Shown here: positions 42,472 to 51,007 of the stretch, piece by piece
How the letters are laid out: the number at the start of each line of letters is the position of its first letter
How positions within the stretch are numbered: position 1 is the stretch's first letter
From: Deltaproteobacteria bacterium
Lineage (GTDB): Bacteria; Desulfobacterota; Desulfobulbia; Desulfobulbales; JAJRZW01
DNA length: 52,110 bases
Reading direction: 5' to 3'
Assembly (NCBI GenBank): GCA_024275015.1
Contig: JAJRZW010000002.1
Location: forward strand, 1-52,110
Made by a program: the position numbers and the translations under genes
Notes under the pieces: model-generated
The model's database searches: none
Told to the model about the DNA's origin: nothing
What the model saw: only the letters and a program-made list of their open reading frames with translations

Positions 42472-43979
42472 AGGGTACCCTGAAGATTTACGTTCCGGCC
42501 TTATGCCGCCTGGTTGCCGCCGCGGTGCTGTTCATGTCTCTTGTCCTTTTCAGCGGTCACGCCCGGGCTGCGGACGCCAATCATGTGAAAATCAAAAACG
42601 CCACGGTCAAGATCTTCACCGTGGTCAACCCGGCCGATTACGCCAACCCCTGGAACATGCTCGGTACCGGTTCCCTTGCCGGTTCCGGTTGCGTGATCCG
42701 TGGCAACCGGATCATCACCAACGCCCATGTGATCAGCGATCATACCTTTATTCAGGTGCGCCGCTTCGGCGAGAGCAAAAAATATCCCGCCCGTCTTGTT
42801 GCCGTGTCCCACGAGGCCGATCTTGCCCTTTTAACCGTTGATGATCCCCGTTTTTTCAAGGGCATCGTTCCGTTGGAATTCGGCGGTCTGCCCCAGGTGC
42901 AGCAGGACGTGGTGGTCTACGGCTATCCATACGGCGGCGACACCCTCAGCACCACCAAGGGGGTCATCAGCCGGATAGAGCATCAGGTATATACCCACTC
43001 GATGATCAGCCTGCTCGCGGCCCAGATCGACGCCGCCATCAATCCCGGCTCAAGCGGCGGCCCGGTGGTTATCGGCGACAAGATAGTCGGGGTGGTAATG
43101 GAAATGGTCGGCAGCATGCAGAGCATCGGTTACATGGTGCCGGTGCCGGTGATCCGCCATTTTCTCGACGACCTGAATGATGGGAGGTGCGACGGCTTTC
43201 CCGAGGATGGCATCGTCTGTCAGGCCATGGAAAACGAGAGCATGCGCCGTATGTACCGGATGAAAAAGGACCAGACCGGGGTCCTGACCTTCCGGGTCGT
43301 GCCCGGGTCCCCCGGTTACGGGCGGATATTCAAGGGAGATGTGGTGATGGCCATCGACGGCCATGATGTCGGCAACGACGCCACGGTTGAGTTCAGGCCC
43401 CAGGAACGGACCAGTATGAATTATTATACCGAGATGCATCAGATCGGGGAGAGCGAGATTCTTACCATCCTCCGTAAGGGCAAGGTTCTCAAGGTGAGCA
43501 TTGATCTCACCGATCCGGTGGGCAGTAATCAGCTGGTGCCGCTGGAACAATACGACCGCCGTCCGGATTATTATATCTTCGGCGGCCTGATCTTTTCTCC
43601 CCTGACCGTGAAATACCTCAAGAATTGGGGCGATAACTGGATCGACTCCGCCCCGGCCAACCTGGTAAACACCTATCTCTATGAGCCCCTGAAGGAGGAG
43701 GGTGAAGAGGCGGTGAACCTCATGCGGGTTCTGCCCGACGGCGTCAATCGCGGCTACCACGGCTCCGGCAATTTCCGGGTCATGACCCTGAACGGTAAAA
43801 AGGTCAAAAACCTCAAGCAGTTGATCGCCGGGATCGAGGCGTCAAAAGACGAGTTTATCGTCATCGGCGACCGATGGGGCACGGTGATCGTCCTTGACCG
43901 TAAAAAGGCGATAAAGGCCACTTCCGGAATTATGAAGACTTACAGGATACCCTTCGACCGCTCCTCCAACCTCCGCTGA
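42468..43979 (+). CDS. Exported trypsin-like serine protease (DegP-like, with PDZ-like region)
   Basis: A 503-residue protein. The signal peptide ends near AxA at residues 33-35 (HARAADANH). Catalytic triad: H87 in ITNAHVIS, D118 in HEADLALL, S196 in NPGSSGGPVV. A PDZ-like segment covers about residues 260-350 (GVLTFRVVPGSPGYGRIFKG). The C-terminal 150 residues are a second mixed domain, as in plant Deg9-like or DegP-related proteases. It may handle misfolded periplasmic or surface proteins. Its stop codon overlaps a hairpin repeat (43978-44080). Confidence 0.85.
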   Translation: MKGTLKIYVPALCRLVAAAVLFMSLVLFSGHARAADANHVKIKNATVKIFTVVNPADYANPWNMLGTGSLAGSGCVIRGNRIITNAHVISDHTFIQVRRFGESKKYPARLVAVSHEADLALLTVDDPRFFKGIVPLEFGGLPQVQQDVVVYGYPYGGDTLSTTKGVISRIEHQVYTHSMISLLAAQIDAAINPGSSGGPVVIGDKIVGVVMEMVGSMQSIGYMVPVPVIRHFLDDLNDGRCDGFPEDGIVCQAMENESMRRMYRMKKDQTGVLTFRVVPGSPGYGRIFKGDVVMAIDGHDVGNDATVEFRPQERTSMNYYTEMHQIGESEILTILRKGKVLKVSIDLTDPVGSNQLVPLEQYDRRPDYYIFGGLIFSPLTVKYLKNWGDNWIDSAPANLVNTYLYEPLKEEGEEAVNLMRVLPDGVNRGYHGSGNFRVMTLNGKKVKNLKQLIAGIEASKDEFIVIGDRWGTVIVLDRKKAIKATSGIMKTYRIPFDRSSNLR

Positions 43980-44149
43980 AGGCGGCAGAGGGCCGAATCT
44001 GCGGCGTTATCGCCCGGCTCGCGTATTTGTAATACGCTTCACCGCCCGATGCCTTGCATCTCCGGCCCTCTGCCGCCTTCAGCCTGCTGTGGGCAGAGGA
44101 CCGAATCTGCGGCGTTATCGCCCGGCTCGCGTATTTGTAATACGCTTCA
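43978..44149. repeat. Hairpin plus 57-bp direct repeats after the protease gene
   Basis: GAAGGCGGCAGAGGGCCG (43978-43995) pairs with CGGCCCTCTGCCGCCTTC (44063-44080). The 57-bp block GCAGAGG(G/A)CCGAATCTGC and onwards occurs at 43985-44041 and again at 44093-44149, with one mismatch. It contains TATTTGTAATACGC. Confidence 0.8.
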
Positions 44150-44155
44150 AATAAG

Positions 44156-44332
44156 ATGACGTCGTAACAAGTCCTCGCTTCGGCTGAAAACGACAATTTC
44201 CGGGCGGCGGGCTGTTGAAATCCCGAACTCGGGCTATGGCCTCAAACATGCGGGATTTTTTAATCCATCCCGCTGCCCGGTGCTTTTCCCGAAAATCGTT
44301 GAAGACGCCTCCGCGAAGACTTGTTACGAGAC
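44156..44332 (+). repeat. Dispersed repeat family D, copy 3
   Basis: GTCGTAACAAGTCCTCGC at the left; CCCGAACTCGGGCTATGGC and AACATGCGGGATTTTTTAAT inside; CGCGAAGACTTGTTACGAGA at the right. The internal block is inverted relative to copies 1 and 2. Confidence 0.75.
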
Positions 44333-44362
44333 CAACAACTTTTACGCATAGAAGGTGTCCTA

Positions 44363-46249
44363 CTATCTGATATCTTTGACGAAAGTGGCCTTGTCGATCA
44401 GGGCCATGGGGAACTTGATACCCATGCGTTCGGCAAGTTTCATGTTGAGGTATAAAAGCGATTGCTTACTGGCGGCGGGCAGGATATCCGCCGGTTTGCT
44501 TCCGGCCAGGATTTGCAGCGCGGCTTTTCCGGCCCACCAGCCTTGCTCTTCGCCCAGCTTTACCCGGCCCAGCAGGGTGAAATTCACATGAGTATCATTG
44601 GTGCCCCCGGATGGTATCCTGGTATTATCCATTATGAATGCCTCGGCCTTTTTGTCATCCCATCCCTTGATCCCCACGGGATTAAACCATAGGAGCATAT
44701 CCACGCTGTCCTGCAGACGCAGGTATTCCGCCTGCCACTCAGAAAAGGTGTCTATCAGCTTACCGTCGGTGAAGTTAATGGCCAATTGTGTGCGGAAGTT
44801 CTTGATGTTTTTATGCTCAGAAAATGTGTTGGCTCCGATAAAGCCGATGCGATCACCTTTGGCGTATTTTTTCAACATGGCGATTGTGTCGAGTGCCGGG
44901 GTAACCTCGATGATGCCGGTACTGTTTTTGCTGGGAAGACCATAGGTGGAGGCATCCCAGTTTACGCCGCAGTAGACAAAGGGGATGGCGGTGTCTTTAT
45001 AGTAAGGTGCGAGTAGGTACTTGGCAGCATTATCGTCACTGGTTATCACGATATCCGGGTGCCAGGCGTCGATGATCATCTTTGCCGCCAGGGCGGCTTG
45101 TTTTTTGAACGCATCTGACTTGTTTCGTTTGGTGTCCATTCGGTACACTTTGATATCCACTTTGCTCTGGAGGCTGTCAAAGGTGCCATCGGCGCCGGCC
45201 GTAATGTTAAGCGCCTTCAGCAGGCCTTTTTCAATACTGTCGCTCCAGGCATAGCCCTTATGGTAGGAGTTAACGTAGAATAGCTTTTTTTGTTCAGCGC
45301 TTATCAGGGTGGCGTTTTCAATAAGATCCATGGGGAATTTTATACCCAGTATCTTGGCAATTCTCATATTCAGGTAGATCTTGGCCTTTTTGTTGGCGAC
45401 AATCGCTATATGGGCGGGTGGGGTACCGTTAAGGATTGCCAGGGCTGTTTCGGCGGCGTACTCTCCCTGTTCTTCCGGATAAGCGGCATAGGTTATTAAA
45501 TTATATGGCGCTGTCCAACTGTCCCAGTTCCCTGTCGGCACTTTGGTCTGGGTGTAGATTAATTTTTTCGCCGCATCTGCATCCCAGTCACTCACGGATA
45601 TTGTGGCGCCCAGCAAGATCATATCTGCGTCATCTTGTAAGGCCAGATATTCATGTTTCCAGTCGGTAAAGTTTTTGACAAAGTGCCGGTCAAGCTTAAT
45701 ATGAAACTTGTTTTCAATATTATCGGCCTCCTTGCGGGCGGAGAAATCATCGCCCTTCAGGAAGGCTATACGGTTTCCCCTGGCGAAGCTTTGCATGGTT
45801 GTAATTATCTGGTCGACTAATTTTACTTCAACCATACCGGTGACGTTGGTAGTTGGGAATCCGTAGACGCCGGCATCCCAATTAACCCCGCAGAAGACAA
45901 ACGGTATGGTGCTGCCCTTATAATACGGCACGATAAGATATTTAGAGGCGTTGTCATCAGAGGCAATTACCAGATCTGGATGCCAGGAATCAATTAACTC
46001 CTTTGCCTTAAGCGCAGCCGCTTTTTTTGATTCCTCCGAGGGATTACGCTTGGTATCCATCTGGAATGTTTGGAGTGCAATATCGGATCTGTTTTGCAAT
46101 ATATTTTTGATGCCGGCTCTGATTCCCGCACTCCACTGATATCCTTGATGATATGAATCAATGTAAAGAATTTTTTTGTTGGCGGCGGCATTGGCAACTG
46201 ACATGCACAGAAAGAATAAAGCAATAATCAGGATGAGTGTTTTTTGCAT
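44363..46249 (-). CDS. Tandem ABC_sub_bind (PF04392-like) periplasmic binding protein
   Basis: A 628-residue protein with signal peptide MQKTLILIIALFFLCMSVAN. It is an internal duplication: KKILYIDSYHQGYQWSAGIR at about 26 and KKLFYVNSYHKGYAWSDSIE at about 318 begin two copies of about 290 residues. Each has MDTKRNxSxxxKKxAA, a IIDAWHPD-type and ASDDNASKYL strand, and PFVxCGVNWDA. Single-copy members bind ligands for ABC transporters or sit before PAS kinases. No permease or ATPase is nearby, and the ligand is unknown. Codon use is more AT-rich than its flanks. Confidence 0.82.
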   Translation of the reverse strand: MQKTLILIIALFFLCMSVANAAANKKILYIDSYHQGYQWSAGIRAGIKNILQNRSDIALQTFQMDTKRNPSEESKKAAALKAKELIDSWHPDLVIASDDNASKYLIVPYYKGSTIPFVFCGVNWDAGVYGFPTTNVTGMVEVKLVDQIITTMQSFARGNRIAFLKGDDFSARKEADNIENKFHIKLDRHFVKNFTDWKHEYLALQDDADMILLGATISVSDWDADAAKKLIYTQTKVPTGNWDSWTAPYNLITYAAYPEEQGEYAAETALAILNGTPPAHIAIVANKKAKIYLNMRIAKILGIKFPMDLIENATLISAEQKKLFYVNSYHKGYAWSDSIEKGLLKALNITAGADGTFDSLQSKVDIKVYRMDTKRNKSDAFKKQAALAAKMIIDAWHPDIVITSDDNAAKYLLAPYYKDTAIPFVYCGVNWDASTYGLPSKNSTGIIEVTPALDTIAMLKKYAKGDRIGFIGANTFSEHKNIKNFRTQLAINFTDGKLIDTFSEWQAEYLRLQDSVDMLLWFNPVGIKGWDDKKAEAFIMDNTRIPSGGTNDTHVNFTLLGRVKLGEEQGWWAGKAALQILAGSKPADILPAASKQSLLYLNMKLAERMGIKFPMALIDKATFVKDIR

Positions 46250-46481
46250 ATACTGGCGCTCCGCTGATATGCTGAAATAGTCGGGAACAGGCTCTTATTC
46301 CTTTAACCATGCACCGTTTGGCGAGGTAAATGCAAATTATAATCCGAAAAAACTATCTCCCGCCAAAGGCCGACTCTAAATGTCTTGGAAAGTTTGGAGG
46401 ACCGTATGTGTAACTTATAGATAGATTATTCAGGCGTTGGCTTTGTTGCCGGAATCCCGCCCAATGGTCCGGCTGAAGTAA

Positions 46482-46859
46482 TCAGGATGGCTTCGGAAAA
46501 TAGTTCACTCCGCTTATGTCTGCAAAATGATCATCATGTGTCCATAGTGTTGCCCGATAAAGGCGGGTCGTTGCCAAGATGACGGCATCTGCCATGGGAA
46601 TTTTCAGGTCAAAACTTGTTTTAGCGGCCTGGACAGCCAGATTGCCATTCAAGTCAACCTCTCCTCCCTGTTGCATAACAGCCACTGCCTGCAAGGCCGC
46701 ATCTTCCCCTTTCTCACGTAAAGCCACTTTAAAAACTTCATGCATACTGAGGGTGGGAATAATAAGACTGCCTGTCTGTTGAATGGGTTCAGCAAACTTT
46801 CCGGCATTCGGGCTGTCACTGAAATATTCGAGCCACCCGCAAGAGTCGACCACATTCAT
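46482..46859 (-). CDS. PIN-domain toxin (VapC-like)
   Basis: A 125-residue PIN protein: D5 in VVDSCGWLEYF, E41 in LSMHEVFKVAL, D91 in IPMADAVILATT, and D109/D110 in LWTHDDHF form the acidic site. Likely an RNase toxin paired with the AbrB-type gene it overlaps (46856-46859). It is not closely similar to the first VapC. Length is typical. Confidence 0.85.
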   Translation of the reverse strand: MNVVDSCGWLEYFSDSPNAGKFAEPIQQTGSLIIPTLSMHEVFKVALREKGEDAALQAVAVMQQGGEVDLNGNLAVQAAKTSFDLKIPMADAVILATTRLYRATLWTHDDHFADISGVNYFPKPS

Positions 46860-47062
46860 AACCGGTCGTCATCCCGCTTAAATTCTGTATTTATTCCCTT
46901 CATGAAGCCGCGCATGGACTTCACGCTTCTGGTGGGGATAAGTTCAATGCGATTACCATACTCAACAACCTGCATCTGTTGTCTATGTTTAAGCTGCGTC
47001 GATTCTCTGACTTTTTTAGGAATGACGACCTGGAATTTCGGGGAAATTTTAACAGATTCCAT
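46856..47062 (-). CDS. AbrB/MazE-type antitoxin
   Basis: A 68-residue SpoVT/AbrB swapped-hairpin protein: MESVKISPKFQVVIPKKVRE and GNRIELIPTRSV. An acidic C-terminal tail (INTEFKRDDDRL) should bind the toxin. The ATG at 47062 has AAGGAGAG upstream; a longer frame to 47143 runs into the family F element and is not used. It is followed by the toxin with 4-nt overlap. Confidence 0.85.
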   Translation of the reverse strand: MESVKISPKFQVVIPKKVRESTQLKHRQQMQVVEYGNRIELIPTRSVKSMRGFMKGINTEFKRDDDRL

Positions 47063-47097
47063 TGCGCTCTCCTTATCGATTGAGTTTATGTAATACT

Positions 47098-47317
47098 CCT
47101 GGATCCGTGAGCGTTCGGGAAGGGTGCAGATGCAAGGCGGCAACGATGTTGATAATACTTAGATATATCAACGAGTTGCCAACGCGGCAGATGTACCCTT
47201 TCCGAACGCCCCGAAGGGCGGCGGGGTGAAGTTCGCGACCACGTTTTCATGCCTGGCTTTTTACATGATAACATCATGTTACGATTGTAAACCGCATGGA
47301 GCCGTCACGGATTCAGG
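47098..47317. mobile_element. MITE-like element (family F), copy 2
   Basis: Ends CCTGGATCCGTGA (47098-47110) and TCACGGATTCAGG (47305-47317) are identical to those at 10922-11138. Internal pairing: GCGTTCGGGAAGGGT / ACCCTTTCCGAACGC around GTTGATAATACTTAG. Both copies share CCCGAAGGGCGGCGGGGTGA. There is no coding potential. Confidence 0.7.
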
Positions 47318-47682
47318 ATACCATATAGAGATCGATAAAAATTCAATCAGGGGCGGCGAGAGAAAGCGTGTATTCCGAGACAATGGGGATCGAAATGATT
47401 TTTCAGATCTAAAAAAGGGGGCTGTCGTTGACCTTTCTTCTTTCGTCTTAAAACGAACCAAAAGAAAGGGCAGTCCGGTCTTGGTGAATTCTCATGCCTG
47501 TCAATTGTCGGTTTTTTTTGGCTCAAGGCGTTACTGTTTTCTACCCGGCCTGGCGGCATTTCCGAAAAGGTGTCTCGTTTGCATTGACACAACGGATTCG
47601 GGCAAAATAAAAAAATTAAAGTCAGACGACATTTGTGCCGATAACAAACATGGCAGTTTTTTATTCCGTGCGGGAGACGATC

Positions 47683-48525
47683 ATGGCCCTATGGCTTGCG
47701 ACCTTGAAAAGTCTATTGGCGGTTGCCGCGGTTACCGGGGGATACCCTGTGCCCCGGGCCCGTGAGGGCAGTTTGGGTGCCCTAAGTCCCGACTACGCCG
47801 TCCCTGCTGCCAAGACCGACATCTTTGAGCGCGGCGCCTGGTGGAAGAATCGGATCAGGTCCCAGGTGCGTCCCCTGGATGATGTCCGGCGCTGCGCCTA
47901 TGGTGATTGCCGTGAACGTGCCCTGAAGGCCTATGGCGATCAGGTCTCCGTCTTCCGGCAGACCGTTGCCGTTGTCGGGGCGCGGGAACCCGTCAAGGTG
48001 TCGTCGCCGAAACCCAGGATCGAGACCTTGGAGGAGGCGGACGAAGAGAAGAAAAAGGCCGCAGCCGATGAAAAAAATGCCCGTGCCCGTTATGCCGCCG
48101 GGGAGGGAAAAGGGCTTGACAGCGCTGACAGATTATTACTGGCGCGGTTGAGATCAATCGACGCGGTGGTGCGGCGGCATGAACAGGCTCACCTGACAGT
48201 GGCGGCCTCGTTGGTTCGGGGGGCGGCGAATTATCAATATATCCAGGGGCCGGACGGTAAGAGGTATGCCATTGGCGGTGACGTAAGTATTGATGTGGCA
48301 AAGGACGTTGATCCGGGAAATACGATTAACAAAATGGAAAGGGTTCGGGCCGCTGCCCTGGCCCCGGCCGTACCATCGGCTCAGGATCGCAGGGTGGCGG
48401 TCGTCGCTTCCCTGGTCGAGATGACCGCCCGGCGGGACCTTAAAGAGCAGGAGATGGCGGAGCTTGAGGAAAAGAGGCACCGGAGCGGGGCTGTATCTTC
48501 CGGACGGGTTGTTTCGGAGCGCTGA
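47683..48525 (+). CDS. SprA-like (PF12118) putative metalloprotease
   Basis: A 280-residue protein. Zinc site HEQAH lies in VVRRHEQAHLTVAASLV, followed by NYQYIQGPDGKRYAIGG and a Glu/Arg-rich tail. This matches the SprA-related/CJM1_0395 family of putative metalloproteases of unknown substrate. The N-terminus is hydrophobic (MALWLATLKSLLAVAAVTGG) and may be a signal anchor. A Glu/Ala coiled segment follows RIETLEEADEEKKKAAADE. The start at 47683 has GGGAG 6 nt upstream; an earlier Met at 47635 has none. 47318-47682 contains no other recognisable gene. Confidence 0.75.
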   Translation: MALWLATLKSLLAVAAVTGGYPVPRAREGSLGALSPDYAVPAAKTDIFERGAWWKNRIRSQVRPLDDVRRCAYGDCRERALKAYGDQVSVFRQTVAVVGAREPVKVSSPKPRIETLEEADEEKKKAAADEKNARARYAAGEGKGLDSADRLLLARLRSIDAVVRRHEQAHLTVAASLVRGAANYQYIQGPDGKRYAIGGDVSIDVAKDVDPGNTINKMERVRAAALAPAVPSAQDRRVAVVASLVEMTARRDLKEQEMAELEEKRHRSGAVSSGRVVSER

Positions 48526-48551
48526 GGCAGAGCCCCTCCGTCGTTTCCGGA

Positions 48552-48755
48552 TCAAAGACATCCGCACATCTGGATGTAGTTTTCGCACTCGCGCCGACTG
48601 ACAAAGGGGCAGGGCGTAATGCGGAACCACTGTATCTTCGGACACCAGAATCGGCCAAGGTAGGCTTCGTTGCAGCCGTCCCGGGTGTTTTTTTGTCTGC
48701 ATTCGTCGCCGTGATAAACGTGCTCGCCTTCTATCCGGAATCTCCAAACCGACAT
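48552..48755 (-). CDS. Small cysteine-rich hypothetical protein
   Basis: A 67-residue protein with seven Cys (DEC, DGC, FWC, TPC, EC, MCGC) plus His, beginning MSVWRFRIEGEHVYHGDEC. The ATG has a strong AGGAGGG ribosome binding site 6 nt upstream, which supports real translation. Cys spacing suggests a zinc or Fe-S knuckle, but I do not recognise a family. It converges with the SprA-like gene. Confidence 0.65.
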   Translation of the reverse strand: MSVWRFRIEGEHVYHGDECRQKNTRDGCNEAYLGRFWCPKIQWFRITPCPFVSRRECENYIQMCGCL

Positions 48756-48917
48756 AAGTCCCTCCTTTTTTTAATGGTTAATCTGGATTAGGACGGTTTT
48801 TTGCCATCAACGATGTAACCTTATAGATATACAGGCAAAATATTTTTGAGTCACAGCGGCAGCTTTAACCGGAGGCTTACGGGTCCAGAGGTGGGGCAAA
48901 AGGGGTTGACCGATGTT

Positions 48918-49043
48918 TCTTTCAACTCCGGTTGGTCAAAATAAGTTTAGCCCAACCTCTCGATCCTGCCGGATTTTTTAACCCGGCAAAATCGGCGCCG
49001 TGTCCATGCGCCGCAAACAGTCCATTTTTCGTGGGCTGTTAAC
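48918..49043 (-). repeat. Repeat family B, reversed shortened copy
   Basis: Reverse orientation: CTTTCAACTCCGGTTGGTCA at the left, GCCCAACCTCTCGAT and CATGCGCCGCAAACAGTCC towards the right. Confidence 0.7.
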
Positions 49044-49143
49044 TGTTTTATCGGTCATGGCGGCAAAGAACTGAAAAGGGTTTTTTTCGGCCATGATTGA
49101 CTTGCCGGATTGACTGCGTTAAAAGATTACCTTTTGGCAATAT

Positions 49144-49359
49144 TGATGGACTCGTAACAAGTATTTTAAACAGAAGCGGGTTCATGTAATTTCAACAAGT
49201 TAGAAGCGCAATTGCCGTTGGCCCGCAATTGCGAGGCCAACAATATTGATGAAGTCGTAACAAGTCCCCGCTCCGGGGAGAAAACGGCGATTTCCGGGCG
49301 TCTTCGGCGCTTTTTCCGAAAATCGCCGAAGACGCCTCTGCGGGGAATTACGAGGCCAT
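49144..49359 (+). repeat. Family C (copy 3) joined to a short family D copy
   Basis: 49144-49242 matches the other family C copies. It is directly followed at 49248-49359 by GAAGTCGTAACAAGTCCCCG, the nested palindrome TTTTTCCGAAAATCGCCGAA, and GACGCCTCTGCGGGGAATTA. The two families share GTCGTAACAAGT-like ends, so they may be parts of one element. No gene is seen in 48756-49376. Confidence 0.75.
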
Positions 49360-49376
49360 CTCTTTTGAGGTAAACG

Positions 49377-50684
49377 ATGCGTACAGACATAGTTCACATA
49401 GGTGCGGGCGAACTTACCTATGAGATCAGGAATATAGTCGCGGTCGGCGAAAAGATGAGGGCGTTGGGACTCGACCTCTATTGGGAGAATATCGGTGATC
49501 CGGTGGCCAAGGGCGAGAAGATCCCCGAGTGGATGCGGCGGACGGTTGCCGATCTGGCCATGGACAGCGATTCTTATCGTTATTGTCCTACCCGTGGGGT
49601 ACTTTCGACCCGGGAATTCATCGCCGCGATGACCAACGCCAGGGGCGGGGCCCAGATTACCCCGGACGATATCATTTTTTTCAACGGTCTTGGTGACGCG
49701 ATCAACAAGGTCTTCGGCCTTCTGCGCCGTACCGCCCGGGTGGTGGTACCGTCGCCGAGCTATACCACCCATTCCTCCGCTGAGGCCGCCCATGCCGGCG
49801 ACCGGCCGGTGACCTACCGCCTTGATCCCCGTAATCACTGGTATCCCGATCTCGACGACCTTGAAAAGCGAATCAAATACAATCCGGCGGTGGTCGGGAT
49901 ATTGATCATAAATCCTGACAATCCCACCGGCGCGGTTTACCCGGAGGAAATCATTCGCGGGATGGTGTCCCTGGCCGCGAAATACGACCTTTTCATCGTC
50001 TGTGACGAGGTCTATCAGAATATTATATATAACGGCGCCAAAACCCGGGCCCTGGCGGAAATTATCGGTGATGTCCCGGCGATCAACATGCGCGGGATCT
50101 CAAAGGAGATGCCATGGCCCGGGTCTCGCTGCGGCTGGATTGAGGTCTATAACGCCGACAAGGATGAGATGTTTTCCCGTTTTGTCGCCTCGATCCTGAA
50201 CGTCAAGATGCTTGAGGTCTGTTCCACCACCCTGCCGCAGCTGGCCCTGCCTGAACTCATGACTCATCCGGACTATAGTGCCTATCTTAAAGAGAGGATC
50301 AGGCGCTATGAGTTGTTTTCAAATATTGCCTACGACACCCTGAAAGACATCGACGGCCTGATGGTTAATCGTACCAATGGCGCTTTTTATATGAGCGTTG
50401 CCTTTGAAGAGGGGCGGATCAACGGACGCCAGAGTCTTGCTGTCGCCAATCCGCAGGTGAAGGCGCATGTGGAAGGACTGGTGGGGCAGGCGGGTGTCGC
50501 CCCTGATAAGCGTTTTGTTTATTATCTCCTCGGCGCTACCGGTATCTGCGTGGTGCCCTTGTCTTCATTCGCCACCGAACTCCAGGGGTTTCGGGTGACT
50601 CTGCTTGAGCGGGACGAGGCGCGTTTCCGCAGGATATTCGATACCATGGCCGCGGCCATTCGCGAATATCTCGCCTCTGCCTGA
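49377..50684 (+). CDS. Pyridoxal-phosphate-dependent aminotransferase, class I/II
   Basis: A 435-residue fold-type I enzyme: SYRYCPTRGVLSTREFIA near the N-terminus, then FNGLGDAINKVFGLL (cofactor loop), INPDNPTGAVYPEE, VCDEVYQNI, and the PLP Lys in GISKEMPWPGSRCGW. C-terminal part with LGATGICVVPLSS. The substrate is uncertain; alanine or aspartate aminotransferase-like are both possible. Normal length for AspC-type enzymes. Confidence 0.88.
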   Translation: MRTDIVHIGAGELTYEIRNIVAVGEKMRALGLDLYWENIGDPVAKGEKIPEWMRRTVADLAMDSDSYRYCPTRGVLSTREFIAAMTNARGGAQITPDDIIFFNGLGDAINKVFGLLRRTARVVVPSPSYTTHSSAEAAHAGDRPVTYRLDPRNHWYPDLDDLEKRIKYNPAVVGILIINPDNPTGAVYPEEIIRGMVSLAAKYDLFIVCDEVYQNIIYNGAKTRALAEIIGDVPAINMRGISKEMPWPGSRCGWIEVYNADKDEMFSRFVASILNVKMLEVCSTTLPQLALPELMTHPDYSAYLKERIRRYELFSNIAYDTLKDIDGLMVNRTNGAFYMSVAFEEGRINGRQSLAVANPQVKAHVEGLVGQAGVAPDKRFVYYLLGATGICVVPLSSFATELQGFRVTLLERDEARFRRIFDTMAAAIREYLASA

Positions 50685-50710
50685 TTGGTAAGCGCTCCAT
50701 GAACACACCC

Positions 50711-50983
50711 TGCACGCGCTTTAACCCTATTGATATGCCTAAGTATAATCAAAAGGGGCTAAATCGCGTACATGGCGGTGTCCCTGAACCCATTACAGAG
50801 TGCGATTTTTTTTGCATCAGGTGTGGTTAACTGTTCGTTGAAAAACGGACTGTACGTGGCTGATGTCCGCGTCGCCGATTTTGCCGGGTTGAAAACCCCG
50901 GTAAAATCGAGAGGTTGGCCGGAACTTGTTTTGGCCAACCGGAGTTGAAGAAGCCATGGGCGGCTTTTTCAACGGTCTGTTAA
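50711..50983 (+). repeat. Family A copy 3 joined to a family B copy
   Basis: 50711-50830 is family A (CGCGCTTTAACCC, AATCAAAAGGGGCTAAATCG, ATTACAGAGTGCGATTTTTT). It runs into family B at 50829-50983 (CGTTGAAAAACGGACTGTAC to CGGCTTTTTCAACGGTCTGT). No gene is present in 50685-51007. Confidence 0.8.
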
Positions 50984-51007
50984 TTGATCGCTTGCCCTGA
51001 TTGTTTG

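Noticed and set aside
47226..47765. 179-codon plus-strand frame before the SprA-like gene
   Set aside because: It begins inside the family F element, has no recognised domain, and overlaps the start of the better-supported SprA-like gene.
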